Source: Pinibacter soli
GTDB taxonomy: Bacteria; Bacteroidota; Bacteroidia; Chitinophagales; Chitinophagaceae
DNA length: 64,000 bases
Reading direction: 5' to 3'
Assembly: GCF_029961145.1 (NCBI RefSeq)
Contig: NZ_JASBRG010000008.1
Coordinates: 21,431-85,430 of the forward strand
A model generated the notes under the pieces. That model ran no database searches and had not been told where the DNA came from. It saw nothing but the letters and a program-made list of their open reading frames with translations. Position 1 is the first letter of the stretch. Each line of letters begins with the position of its first letter. Shown here piece after piece: positions 8,043-17,700 of this stretch. Both the position numbers and the translations under genes were made by a program.

Positions 8043-9290
8043 ATGGAAGTACTTAGAATTGCAACAGCAGGTAGTGTAGATGATGGTAAAAGTACATTGA
8101 TCGGAAGATTGTTGTATGAAACCAATAGCATTACAACAGATAAACTCGAGGCAATTGAAAAAGCCAGCAAAAGAAGAGGTGTGGATTATCTTGATCTTAG
8201 CCTTTTAACAGATGGCCTCATTGCAGAGCGTGAACAAGGTATCACGATTGATGTAGCGCACATTTATTTCTCTACACCCAAAAGAAAATACATTATTGCA
8301 GATACGCCGGGTCACGTGGAGTACACAAGAAATATGATTACCGGTGCAAGCAACGCGCAGGTAGCAATCATTCTTGTAGACGCAAGAAATGGTATTGCAG
8401 AGCAAACATATCGTCACTTCTATATTACCAACCTCTTACACATTTCCAATGTAGTGGTGTGCGTGAACAAAATGGATCTGGTAAATTATTCGCAAGAGCA
8501 ATTCGAGAAGATCAAAGATGAATTCAAAGCATTGTCTGGAAAAGGAAACTTCAAACAACAGCATTTGCAGTTCATTCCAATCGCTTCTTTATTTGGTGAT
8601 AATATTGCTTCAATATCTTCAAATATGTCATGGTATCAAGGTCCGGCATTGCTTGAGCACCTTGAAACTCTTGAGTGGCACACAGAAGAAAATGAATTGC
8701 CGGCAAGGTTCCCCGTTCAGTATGTGATCCGTCCGAAATCTAATGAGCATCATGATTTTAGAGGTTTCTCCGGAAAGCTGGCAAGTGGTGTTTTGAAAAA
8801 AGGCGATAGAGTTGTTGCTCTCCCTTCTTTGAGAGAATCTAACATTAAAGATATTTTCCGCTACGATGTTTCTGTTGATCATGCGGAAGCAGGTGATAGC
8901 GTTGTAATTACTTTGGAAGATGAAATCGACCTGAGCCGCGGCGACATGCTGGTGCTGCAAAATCAACAGTTTCATTCTACAAAAGAATTATCAGCCCAGG
9001 TTTGCTGGCTAGATCATGAAGCATTGGTTCCTGGCAAAAACTATTTGCTGCAACATGGCATCAACCGCGTGAAAGCAAAAGTAGGCAACCTGTTCAGTAG
9101 CATCAACGTGCAGGATTTCAATCATGTGGAAGATGTTAGCAAGCTTGGCTTGAACGAGATTGGTTTTATTTCTATTAAAACTGCGCAGCCTGTATTTGCC
9201 GATAAATATGCTGAGAACAAGCAAAACGGTTCTTTCATTTTAATCGATGAATACAGCAACAATACTGTGGGCGTGGGTTTTGTAGTGTAG
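8043..9290 (+). CDS. cysN: Sulfate adenylyltransferase large subunit, GTPase CysN
   Basis: GTPase subunit of ATP sulfurylase, partner of CysD. From the ATG at 8043 it is 415 residues. The upstream in-frame start (7938) is rejected because its 35 codons come from an inverted repeat. G1 GSVDDGKST is at 10-18, G3 DTPGH near 85-89 and G4 NKMD near 140-143, followed by the EF-Tu-like beta-barrel domains. It is shorter than the E. coli protein (about 475) and has no fused APS kinase (CysC), in keeping with an APS-type reductase. It closes the sulfur operon and is followed by a strong terminator. Confidence 0.94.
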   Translation: MEVLRIATAGSVDDGKSTLIGRLLYETNSITTDKLEAIEKASKRRGVDYLDLSLLTDGLIAEREQGITIDVAHIYFSTPKRKYIIADTPGHVEYTRNMITGASNAQVAIILVDARNGIAEQTYRHFYITNLLHISNVVVCVNKMDLVNYSQEQFEKIKDEFKALSGKGNFKQQHLQFIPIASLFGDNIASISSNMSWYQGPALLEHLETLEWHTEENELPARFPVQYVIRPKSNEHHDFRGFSGKLASGVLKKGDRVVALPSLRESNIKDIFRYDVSVDHAEAGDSVVITLEDEIDLSRGDMLVLQNQQFHSTKELSAQVCWLDHEALVPGKNYLLQHGINRVKAKVGNLFSSINVQDFNHVEDVSKLGLNEIGFISIKTAQPVFADKYAENKQNGSFILIDEYSNNTVGVGFVV

Positions 9291-9315
9291 GAGAGAAATT
9301 TTTGATTGACAAGAA

Positions 9316-9347
9316 AAAGGAACTGTTAGTTGACAGTTCCTTTTTTT
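9316..9347. terminator. Bidirectional intrinsic terminator between cysN and the barrel gene
   Basis: AGGAACTGT (9318-9326) and ACAGTTCCT (9333-9341) form a perfect 9-bp stem. T7 follows on the plus strand and an A-run precedes it, giving a T-run on the minus strand. It serves the convergent genes on both sides. Confidence 0.85.
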
Positions 9348-9378
9348 ATGTATAAGATTTTACAGATAAAGACGCTTT

Positions 9379-10068
9379 CTACTTTTTATTCGGAACCTTG
9401 AAAAACACACCCAGCTGCGCAGTTCTGTTTTCCAGTTTTTTATCCCATGTCATCGTTGGCAGATTCGTTACACCTAAATTATACCTGAAAAATACTCCGA
9501 CAGGTAGTTTGGGAATTTGATAGCCTGCACCAAAATTAATATCAAAACCTTGCTTTTTGTAACTATCGGTATTGGTAGTTTCACCAGTGAAAGTCTCATG
9601 TGAGCTGTTGGTGCTTCTATATGAGCGTTTAGCCGACAGCAGAAAATCCAGCTGAAAACCTGCTTCCAGAAAAAAATCTTTAGAAAGCCGGTATTGTAAT
9701 AAAACAGGAACAGAAAAGTAATTTAATCTTTGTTCCTCTGTGGTCTCATTACCTGTTCCGGGCCACTTTAAGTAAGTTTTAGAGCCGTACATATTAAAGT
9801 TCGCCTCTGGTTGAATCGAAAATTGTGACGAAAGTTCGATGTTGAAAAATGCGCCACCATGAAAGCCCGGAAGAATCTGGCTTTTGCTGGCTTCTATAAC
9901 TGTCGGGAATTCATTAGAAATAACACTGTGTTCTTGTTCGGCCCAAAAAGCTGCATTGGTCACCTTTGAAAAATTGGCTGCAGCTCTGAACCCGTAAGAG
10001 ACTTTTTGAGCAGTAAGGGTATAGCCGGTTAACAGCAATATTGCGATAGAGGGGATAATTCTTTTCAT
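9379..10068 (-). CDS. PorT-type outer-membrane beta-barrel protein
   Basis: A 229-residue secreted protein with signal peptide MKRIIPSIAILLLTGYTLTAQ, followed by alternating strands such as KVSYGFRAAANFSKV and FFLEAGFQLDFLLSAK, and a terminal strand ending in GVFFKV. This is the outer-membrane beta-barrel family (PorT/OmpW-like fold) common in Bacteroidota. Function is unknown; many members are small porins or parts of envelope complexes. It is monocistronic, convergent with cysN and divergent from the acyltransferase gene. A similar but separate barrel gene lies at 42328. Confidence 0.75.
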   Translation of the reverse strand: MKRIIPSIAILLLTGYTLTAQKVSYGFRAAANFSKVTNAAFWAEQEHSVISNEFPTVIEASKSQILPGFHGGAFFNIELSSQFSIQPEANFNMYGSKTYLKWPGTGNETTEEQRLNYFSVPVLLQYRLSKDFFLEAGFQLDFLLSAKRSYRSTNSSHETFTGETTNTDSYKKQGFDINFGAGYQIPKLPVGVFFRYNLGVTNLPTMTWDKKLENRTAQLGVFFKVPNKK

Positions 10069-10232
10069 TTTTTTAAGGTTGAGACTTAATTGAGACTTAA
10101 ATATAACAAAACGTTGCAGCTACCTGAAAGAATTTGGCCTTACCACGGGTTTGTATTTACAGTTTACAGGTAGGATTTACCGGATGGTGCATGTCTTTGC
10201 TTATTCAGGCTGAAGATTAATTATTGCTACAG

Positions 10233-10240
10233 TATATTTG
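10233..10240 (+). promoter_or_regulatory. Promoter -7 box for the acyltransferase gene
   Basis: TATATTTG fits TAnnTTTG and lies 26 bp before the ATG at 10267. No clear -33 box is present. Confidence 0.45.
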
Positions 10241-10266
10241 AGCCTTTCTAAAAAATTGCTAAGCCA

Positions 10267-11376
10267 ATGACGCAGCAGGAATTAACCCTTGAGAGCAAAA
10301 GCTCAATCAATCTTCTTAAAACAAAACAACATTTTGAAATCCTTGATGGCCTGCGTGGCGTAGCTGCAATTGCAGTTGTGGTCTTTCATTTCATGGAAAT
10401 TGCTGTGCCAGATTACAATAAGTGTTTCATAGCCCACGCATACCTCGCCGTGGATTTCTTTTTCTGTTTATCTGGTTTTGTGATTGCGTATGCCTATGAC
10501 AACAGGCTTGAAAAAATAGGAACCTCTGCTTTCCTTAAACTGAGAATGATTCGATTACATCCACTCGTAGTCATCGGTTCAATTATTGGATTGCTGAGTT
10601 TTATATTTGATCCATTCAGTAATCTGTGGCTTTCGTATTCGGGTAAGATGGTCATCATGTTTGTTACTTCTTGTTTAATGATTCCTTATGCAGTAGTGCC
10701 TGAGCGTTATTTAAACTTGTTTCACTTAAATCCTCCAACCTGGTCGCTGTTTTGGGAGTATGTGATAAATGTGGTGTATGCATTTGTATTGGTTAAGCTA
10801 AGTAAAAAAGTGCTTCTTATTCTTACCATTGTGTCCGCTGCAGTGTTGGTTTATGTGTCGCATAAATTCAAACTTTTATCAGTAGGCTGGGGAACATTGG
10901 ATGACAATTATATTGGCGGCCCAGCCAGAGTTAGCTTTTCATTTTTGATGGGAATGCTAATATATCGTTTCGGCTGGATCATCAAGTCAAAACTTGGATT
11001 CATTCCTGTTGCAGTGTTGACTTTGATGGCATTTTTATTTCCTTTCAATGATAAGAATGCGTGGAGCGTTGATCCTATTATTGTTATCATTTATCTGCCA
11101 TTGATGGTGTCTCTTGGTGCAGGCGCATATTTAAGAAATGGCGTTAAAAAAATATGTAAATTCTCTGGCGAGATTTCCTATCCACTTTATATGGTGCACT
11201 ATCCATTTATTTGGATATTTTTTAGCTGGGTGCAGAAAACAAAACCTGATATAAAGGAGATGACACCCGTTATAATTGTAGGCACAATTTTGCTGCTTGC
11301 ATTTGCCTACCTGGTACTTAGGTTTATTGATGAGCCAATTAGAAAATATCTCAGAAAGAAAATAATTAAAGCCTGA
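10267..11376 (+). CDS. Acyltransferase family 3 membrane protein
   Basis: A 369-residue integral membrane protein of the acyltransferase-3 (OafA/NolL-like) family, which O-acylates sugars of surface polysaccharides or exported molecules. The N-terminal FEILDGLRGVAAIAVVVFHF carries the family's conserved arginine and catalytic histidine. LAVDFFFCLSGFVIAYAY follows, and about ten hydrophobic segments span the rest. It ends with YLVLRFIDEPIRKYL, the typical C-terminal E-P-x-R motif. Both neighbours are unrelated, so the substrate cannot be inferred. It has its own -7 box and appears monocistronic. Confidence 0.85.
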   Translation: MTQQELTLESKSSINLLKTKQHFEILDGLRGVAAIAVVVFHFMEIAVPDYNKCFIAHAYLAVDFFFCLSGFVIAYAYDNRLEKIGTSAFLKLRMIRLHPLVVIGSIIGLLSFIFDPFSNLWLSYSGKMVIMFVTSCLMIPYAVVPERYLNLFHLNPPTWSLFWEYVINVVYAFVLVKLSKKVLLILTIVSAAVLVYVSHKFKLLSVGWGTLDDNYIGGPARVSFSFLMGMLIYRFGWIIKSKLGFIPVAVLTLMAFLFPFNDKNAWSVDPIIVIIYLPLMVSLGAGAYLRNGVKKICKFSGEISYPLYMVHYPFIWIFFSWVQKTKPDIKEMTPVIIVGTILLLAFAYLVLRFIDEPIRKYLRKKIIKA

Positions 11377-11426
11377 TGTTCATAAACAGGTGCGTCTTTC
11401 ACTAGGTGCACCTTAACTTTTTATTG

Positions 11427-11659
11427 GCACACAGATGACACAGATTAGACAGATTTACACGGATTTTTTTCGGTGATAGGCATTTTATTTACAGTAAAGA
11501 TCGCGGAGTAGCATCACTCAAATTAACTGATTCGGTAAAAACGCAGAGCGAAGAGGAATGTTCATCTTTGCTTCCTTTGCGCAACCTTAGCATTCTTTGC
11601 GGTAAAAGGCATCGGCAATCAGCGGTGTAAATCAGTCTAATCCGTGTCATCTGTGTGCT
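11427..11659. repeat. Intergenic inverted repeat, 'cacagatgacacagatt' family
   Basis: Arms 11427-11462 and 11624-11659 are reverse complements at about 33 of 35 bases; the arm starts GCACACAGATGACACAG. Inside lies a second, weaker pair of words around GCAGAGCGAAGAGG (about 11541) and CCTTTGCGCAACC (about 11574). It fills the 339-bp gap before marR; apart from the marR promoter at its end I see no gene in this gap. Relatives lie at 29061-29181 and 56047-56168. Confidence 0.8.
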
Positions 11660-11680
11660 AAATAAATCTTTAAAATAAAT

Positions 11681-11711
11681 TTTGGTTGACATATCAACTA
11701 TTGTAACTTTG
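11681..11711 (+). promoter_or_regulatory. marR promoter with operator in the spacer
   Basis: TTTG (11681-11684), 19 bp, then TAACTTTG (11704-11711): a textbook Bacteroidota promoter. The spacer holds the operator GTTGACATATCAAC (11685-11698), differing by one substitution from the perfect palindromes upstream of the tolC-like gene. The start codon at 11716 is so close that the mRNA is expected to be leaderless. Confidence 0.8.
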
Positions 11712-11715
11712 CCTT

Positions 11716-12192
11716 ATGAAAATGCCAAAAGACATATCGGATAGTCCTCTTTTCGACGATTTACGTGGGACTTTACATTTTCAGCTCCATCGTATTCAAA
11801 AGGCTATGTTTCGCAATGGTAACCACCTGATGCAGAAATTGGATGTTCCATTACAAATGGAACAATTGCCGGTACTGATGGTGATTTGTGCTAAAAAAGA
11901 GCTTTCGCAGCAGGACGTTGCAGATATACTGGGACGGGACAAATCATCTGTTATGCGAACGATCACAACCATGGTGAAGAAAGGACTTGTAACCGTTTCA
12001 CAAGATGTGAATGATAAACGCAGAAACAATGTTATCCCAACCAAAAACGGTAATGCCTTAACCGTGAAACTAAAGAATATTGCAAAAGAAGCTGAAGCCG
12101 AGGCGCTTAAAGCTTTCTCTGTCGAAGAGAAAGAAACGATTCTTGCCGCACTTATTGACATAGCTGATAAACTGGAAGGAAAAAACAAATAA
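11716..12192 (+). CDS. MarR-family transcriptional regulator of the efflux operon
   Basis: A 158-residue winged-helix repressor. The central segment QQDVADILGRDKSSVMRTITTMVKKGLVTVSQ (about 75-105) is the helix-turn-helix and wing start, and NDKRRNNVIPTKNG follows as the wing DxRR motif. It sits 50 bp before a TolC-like gene in a MarR-TolC-adaptor-RND cluster. Palindromes of the same type lie in its own promoter and before the efflux genes, so it most likely represses both and is released by a drug-like ligand. The first ATG falls at the predicted transcription start; a second in-frame ATG (codon 3, 11722) is an alternative for a leaderless message. Confidence 0.9.
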   Translation: MKMPKDISDSPLFDDLRGTLHFQLHRIQKAMFRNGNHLMQKLDVPLQMEQLPVLMVICAKKELSQQDVADILGRDKSSVMRTITTMVKKGLVTVSQDVNDKRRNNVIPTKNGNALTVKLKNIAKEAEAEALKAFSVEEKETILAALIDIADKLEGKNK

Positions 12193-12210
12193 AATTTTTT
12201 TGTATATAAT

Positions 12211-12239
12211 GTTGATATATCAACTATTGATATATCAAC
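12211..12239. promoter_or_regulatory. Tandem MarR operators before the efflux genes
   Basis: GTTGATATATCAAC (12211-12224) is a perfect 14-bp palindrome, and ATTGATATATCAAC (12226-12239) follows with a 15-bp offset. Both resemble the site in the marR promoter. The second ends 3 bp before the ATG at 12243, so bound repressor would block initiation or early elongation. Confidence 0.8.
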
Positions 12240-12242
12240 CAA

Positions 12243-13559
12243 ATGTTAAGTATTATGAGAAACGTTCTAACGCTCCTTTTTTTATTACCCTTTGGAGCCA
12301 TTTTCGCCCAGGAAAACCTGTCTCTTAAAGAATGCATATCCTATGGCCTGCAAAACCATAGCTCCATAAAAGTGGCCGAAAATAATATCGCCAAGTCAAA
12401 GGAACAGGGAAGGGAAGCCCTCGCTGCGTATTTACCGCAAATGAATATTAATGGCGAGTATGATTACAACATGAAGGTGCAGACAATGCAAATTAACGGG
12501 AACAAAATATCTATGGGGTCTCCATATAGTTCTACGGTTACTGCTCAATTGGATCAACCGTTGTTCAATCAATCGCTGCTTTTAGGTATTAAAGCGAATG
12601 AGCCAAATATGGAACTTTCAAAACTTAATAGAGAACAAACCAACGAGCAGATCATATATAATGTATCGGGTTCCTATTTCCAGGTGCTGGTTATTCAAAA
12701 GCAAATTCAACTGCTGAAAGATAACAAGGCTCGCACAGAGAAATTGTACAACGTAACAAACTTGCAAGCACAACAAGGAACCGGTAAAAAGATCAATGCC
12801 AGACAGATAGAAGTGAATTTGAATAATATCAATTCTCAAATTGCCAATGCAGAAAGTAACTACACTATCGCATTGAACAGATTGAAAAATGCGATGGGAA
12901 TGGATATATCTGCAAACGTTGTTTTAACTGATACTGCCCGATGGGTGCAAAACGTAACAACTGCGCCGGCAACAGGTACTTTCGATTATGTAAGTACCAC
13001 TGCTTATAAAATACAGGAAAAGCAAATTGAATTGAATGAGATCAGTGCGAAATCCATTCGTGCAGGTTACATTCCTACAGTGTCTATGTTTGGCCGCTAT
13101 GGATTGAATGGCATTGGTAAATCAGCTGGAGATGTTTTCTCCAATCAGTTTGACTACTCCACCATCGGCTTAAAGTTTACCATTCCTTTACTTGATGGAT
13201 TCAAAAAAGACGCACAGTACAAACAGGCAAAGATTGCCATAAGTACTGCAAAGGAAAATCTGAAACTGAATCAATCCAATTCAAACATGGTTTTTCAAAA
13301 TGCGACCAACAAACGTGAACAGGCTCGTACAACATTATTAAGTGATAAAAGAAATATGGAAATGTCGCAGGATCTGTACGATAACGTAAACCTGCAGTAC
13401 AAAGGCGGTACAGCTTCTCTCAGTGATCTGTTGAACGCAGAAAGCTCATGGAGCTCAGCACAAAACAACTACCTGCAATCTATGATCAACTATTATGTTG
13501 CAGCACTTGATTTGGCAAATGCGCAAGGATCGCTGGAAGATTTTTACAATAAACTTTAA
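12243..13559 (+). CDS. TolC-family outer-membrane efflux protein
   Basis: Outer-membrane channel of the tripartite pump encoded with the next two genes. It is 438 residues from the first ATG. The alternative ATG at 12255 (codon 5) gives a cleaner signal peptide, MRNVLTLLFLLPFGAIFAQ, and leaves more room after the operator, so it is a plausible true start. Two repeats of long amphipathic helices follow, typical of the outer-membrane efflux protein domain: SLKECISYGLQNHSSIKVAENNI, and DLYDNVNLQYKGGTASLSDLLNAESS near the end. The gene order TolC-adaptor-RND is usual in Bacteroidota. Confidence 0.92.
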   Translation: MLSIMRNVLTLLFLLPFGAIFAQENLSLKECISYGLQNHSSIKVAENNIAKSKEQGREALAAYLPQMNINGEYDYNMKVQTMQINGNKISMGSPYSSTVTAQLDQPLFNQSLLLGIKANEPNMELSKLNREQTNEQIIYNVSGSYFQVLVIQKQIQLLKDNKARTEKLYNVTNLQAQQGTGKKINARQIEVNLNNINSQIANAESNYTIALNRLKNAMGMDISANVVLTDTARWVQNVTTAPATGTFDYVSTTAYKIQEKQIELNEISAKSIRAGYIPTVSMFGRYGLNGIGKSAGDVFSNQFDYSTIGLKFTIPLLDGFKKDAQYKQAKIAISTAKENLKLNQSNSNMVFQNATNKREQARTTLLSDKRNMEMSQDLYDNVNLQYKGGTASLSDLLNAESSWSSAQNNYLQSMINYYVAALDLANAQGSLEDFYNKL

Positions 13560-13602
13560 CTCGCAATAACAACCAACTAAGAAAATAATAAAACCAAAAG
13601 AA

Positions 13603-14658
13603 ATGAAAAGAATAATCCCCATAGTTGTAGTGCTCGGCGTGCTTGGATTAATAGGATGGAGACTCGCAAGCAATAAGCAACACATTGATGAAAAGAAAAA
13701 GCCAGTTGCATCGGGCAATGTCGTGATCCCGGTGAACGTGATCAAAGTCGCGAAGGCAGACGTAAACGATCAGTTGATAAAAACAGGAACACTTGTTCCT
13801 AGCCTCGAGTCTGATATTATGGCGACAGCGGGCGGTAAGCTGGTGGCTGTAAATTTTGAATTGGGCAGCTACGTATCGAAAGGCGCAACCATTGCTCAAA
13901 TCGATAACAAAATGCTGCAATTAAAAACAGAGGCATCTGAATTGGCGAAATCAAAATATGAAAGCGACTACAAACGTAACAAGACGCTTTTGGAAGGTGA
14001 TGCGACCACAGAACAAAATGTACAGGACATAAAATATAACTACGATAACACAGTTAATCAGATCAGTCAATTGCAACAGCAAATAGCTGATAACAATATC
14101 AAAGCGCCAATCAGCGGACAGATCGTTGTTAAGAAATTAGAAGCCGGTACTTATGTAAGCGCCGGTGCTGTGCTTGGTTCTATCGTTGACATCAGCACAC
14201 TGAAAGTCGATGTGATGATTACTGAAAAAGATGCGTATACTTTAAAAGTTGGTCAGCCTGTAACAGTGACTACTGAGGTATATCCAAGTGAGAAATTCAA
14301 AGGCACTATTTCATTCATCAGTCAGAAAGGCGACGCGACACACAACTATCAAATACAGGTGAAATTACCCAACACATCTGCGCATCCGTTAAAAGCTGGT
14401 ACTTATGTATACGTTGATTTTGCACGCAAAAGCAATGCTCCTTTATTGTTGATACCACGTACTGCATTGGTTGAAAGCTTCAAGAACCCATATGTATATG
14501 TTGTTGAAAATGGAAAAGCAGTTGTAAGAAAAATTATTCCGGGCAGAGAGATTGGTAACAATGTAGAAGTAGTAGAAGGTATTAATGTAGGAGAAGAGGT
14601 AGTAGTGAACGGACAAATCAACCTGAGCGAAGGCGCTAGTGTAAAAATGATTGATTAA
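13603..14658 (+). CDS. RND efflux periplasmic adaptor (membrane fusion protein)
   Basis: Bridges the inner-membrane RND pump and the TolC channel. It is 351 residues with an N-terminal membrane anchor (IIPIVVVLGVLGLIGW). A lipoyl/barrel-sandwich half motif, GGKLVAVNFELGSYVSKGATIAQID, is near 75-100. The coiled-coil hairpin comes next, then IKAPISGQIVVKKLEAGTYVSAG as the second lipoyl half, beta-barrel DVMITEKDAYTLKVGQPV and the membrane-proximal domain at the C-terminus. Lies 43 bp after the tolC-like gene. No lipobox, so it is membrane-anchored rather than a lipoprotein. Confidence 0.92.
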   Translation: MKRIIPIVVVLGVLGLIGWRLASNKQHIDEKKKPVASGNVVIPVNVIKVAKADVNDQLIKTGTLVPSLESDIMATAGGKLVAVNFELGSYVSKGATIAQIDNKMLQLKTEASELAKSKYESDYKRNKTLLEGDATTEQNVQDIKYNYDNTVNQISQLQQQIADNNIKAPISGQIVVKKLEAGTYVSAGAVLGSIVDISTLKVDVMITEKDAYTLKVGQPVTVTTEVYPSEKFKGTISFISQKGDATHNYQIQVKLPNTSAHPLKAGTYVYVDFARKSNAPLLLIPRTALVESFKNPYVYVVENGKAVVRKIIPGREIGNNVEVVEGINVGEEVVVNGQINLSEGASVKMID

Positions 14659-14665
14659 AAATGAC

Positions 14666-14747
14666 GTAGAGACAAGGCAGTGCCTCGTCTTTCTTTAACA
14701 CAGCATGATGCCTGTTATACAAAGACAAGGCAGTGCCTTGTCTCTAC
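14666..14747. repeat. Intergenic inverted repeat, 'gacaaggcagtgcc' family
   Basis: Left arm GTAGAGACAAGGCAGTGCC (from 14666) and right arm ending GCCTTGTCTCTAC at 14747. The arms are themselves palindromic: GACAAGGCAGTGCCTTGTC at 14724-14742 is a perfect 19-mer. It lies inside the efflux operon between the adaptor and pump genes; a second copy is at 52436-52511. An in-frame extension of the pump gene into it is rejected as coding. Confidence 0.75.
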
Positions 14748-14762
14748 TCAAAACATATTAAA

Positions 14763-17700
14763 ATGAAGAAACTGACAGAACTCGCCATAAAGCGTCCCTT
14801 ACTGATAGTAGTAGCTTTCGTGGCGTTGATATTGTTTGGATTAATAAGTTTCAAACAACTTAATTATAATTTGCTTCCAAAGTTTGATGCAAACGTTGTG
14901 ACTGTGATCACCACTTATCGCGGTGCATCTGCGGAGGAAATTGAAAATGCGGTAACAAGAAATATTGAGGACGCGGTGTCTTCGATGGAAGGTGTAGACA
15001 GGATTACTTCGTCTTCACGTGAAGGCGTTTCTACGGTAACCATTCAGTTAAAAGATGGAGCCGATGTGAACTACGCGTTGAATGATGCGCAGAGAAAAGT
15101 GAACCAGATCATCGCTGCGTTACCAAACGGTATTGATCAACCTATTTTGAATAAATTCTCATCTGATGATATTCCTGTATTGCGTTTGGCAACTACGGCA
15201 AAGATGAGTCCTGCTGCTTTATATGATTTGGTTGATAAACAGATCAAGCCGCAAATTGCAAATATTGAAGGTGTTGGTCAGGTTAGTTTGATTGGAGGAA
15301 ATGAGCGCCAGATCAATGTAAACGTGGATAAGGATAAACTTGATGCGTATGGACTAACCATCACACAAGTTGCGCAAATGGTGAATGCAGCGAGCCTTTC
15401 ATCTCCTGCGGGTACTGTGGAAACACCGAAGAATCAGTTCTCCATTAAGTTTGATGCAAAGTTTACCGATCCGGAAGACATGCGCAATATGGTAATTAAA
15501 CAAAGCGCCAATGGTGGTAAAGTATACCTGAGAGATGTAGCTGAAGTAGTAGATGCGCAAACAGATGTTACAACCATTAACCACTTTAACGGTGTTCCGT
15601 CTTTGGGTGTTCAGGTAATGAAACAAAGTGATGCGAATGCAGTGGAAGTAAGTGAATTGGTAAGGCAACGTTTGGATAAACTTACTACACAATACAAAAA
15701 CATCGATCTGAAATTTGACATTGCATCGGATCAGTCAACTTATACATTGGCTTCTTCAGATGCCGTTATTCATGACCTGATTCTTGCGGTGTTTATCGTG
15801 GCAGTGGTGATGTTGTTGTTCCTGCACAGTTTGAGAAGTTCATTGTTCGTGTTGGTGGCATTGCCTGCATCCATGATTCCGGTGTTCATCTTCATGAATG
15901 TATTTGGCATGTCGCTCAACCTGATGACCTTGATGGGACTCTCATTGGTCGTTGGTATTCTGGTGGATGACTCGATTGTAATCCTGGAGAACGTCATGCG
16001 ACACATGGAGATGGGTAAGAACAAGGTGAAAGCAACAGTTGACGGTCGTTCTGAAATTGGTTTTACAGCGATTGCCATTACATTGGTGGACGTTGTAGTG
16101 TTCGTGCCTGTTGCATTGGCCGGTGGTATTATTGGTAATATCCTCCGCGAGTTTGCATTGGTGGTAGTTAGTTCTACATTGATGAGCTTGCTGGTGTGTT
16201 TTACGCTTACACCTTTGCTGGCGGCGCGTTACGGAAAGATCGTTCATTTGAATCCAAAATCATGGTGGGGTAAAATGAACATCTGGTTCGAAGATCGCAT
16301 TACGAATTTGAGAGATGGCTATACGAGTATTTTGACTTGGGCGCTTAAACATAAACGCTGGATTTTAGGTGGTACGTTCGTGATATTTATAGCTTCTTTC
16401 ATGTTGCTAACAAAAGGCTTCATTGGTTTTTCATTTGTGAGCAAAAGTGACAGAGGAGAATTGAATATGAAACTGGAAATGGCGCCGCAAACAGCTGTCT
16501 ATCAAAATAACCAGATCGTTCAACAGGCAGAAAAAATGCTGTTTGCACAACCGGAAGTGGTTAGTGTTTTCTCCAATGTTGGCTTCAGCAGTACAGCCGG
16601 TTTTACCGCTACAAACGGTGGAAACAGCAATGTGAGTGAATTGACTGTTGTGCTGGTAGACAAAGAAAAAAGAAAAGTATCGGATGATGAGTTTGGTATC
16701 CGCATGAAAAATATGATCGGGCAAATACCCGGCGTGAAAGTTACAGTGAGCCCGGTGAGCATCACAGGTAACACTCAAGTGGATGTTCAGTTGGCCGTGA
16801 AAGGTGCAAACCGCGCGGACATGCGTAAAACTGCTGCTCTGATAAAAAATGTAGTGGCGAAAACGCCGGGAACACAATATGTGAAATACACTGTGGATGA
16901 TCCAAAACCTGAGGTTGATGTCGAACTTGATCGTGAAAAGATTGCCGCTTATGGTCTGAATGCATCTGATGTTGGTACTGCTATTGCGAATGCATTCAGC
17001 GGAAATGACAATGCTAAATTCAAATCAAACGGTAATGAGTACGACATCATGGTGAAGAACGATAAATTTGACAAAACAAATATTGATGATGTTCGTCGTT
17101 TGCAGTTTACAAATTCCCAGGGAAAGCAGTTTCAGTTGTCGCAATTTGCAGAGATCACTGAAACAATGGGTGAGACTGTAATGGAACGTATGGACAGATT
17201 GCCTTCTGTAGCTATCAATGCATCTGTTGTTGGACGTTCTCCGGGAACGGTTGGTAACGAAATAAAAGCACAGGTCGATAAAATGCAATTGCCAACAGGA
17301 GTTACATGGCAGTTCATTGGTAACCTTGAGAATCAGTCAAAATCATTTGGTAGTTTGCTTGGGGCACTGGGTCTTGGAATTTTGCTGGTGTACCTGATCA
17401 TGGTGGCGTTGTATGAAAATGCGATCTATCCACTGGTGGTTTTGTTCGCATTGCCGCTTGCGATGATCGGAGCATTCCTTGCACTGGCATTAACTATGCA
17501 GGACATGAGCATCTTTACCATGGTAGGTATCATCATGCTAATGGGGCTTGTGGCAAAGAACGGTATCTTACTCGTAGACTTTACCAATCACCGGAAGGCA
17601 GAAGGAGCCTCGCTTGTAGAAGCATTGATAGATGCTGGTCGCGAGCGTTTCCGACCAATCCTTATGACAACAATTGCGATGATCGTAGGTATGTTGCCAA

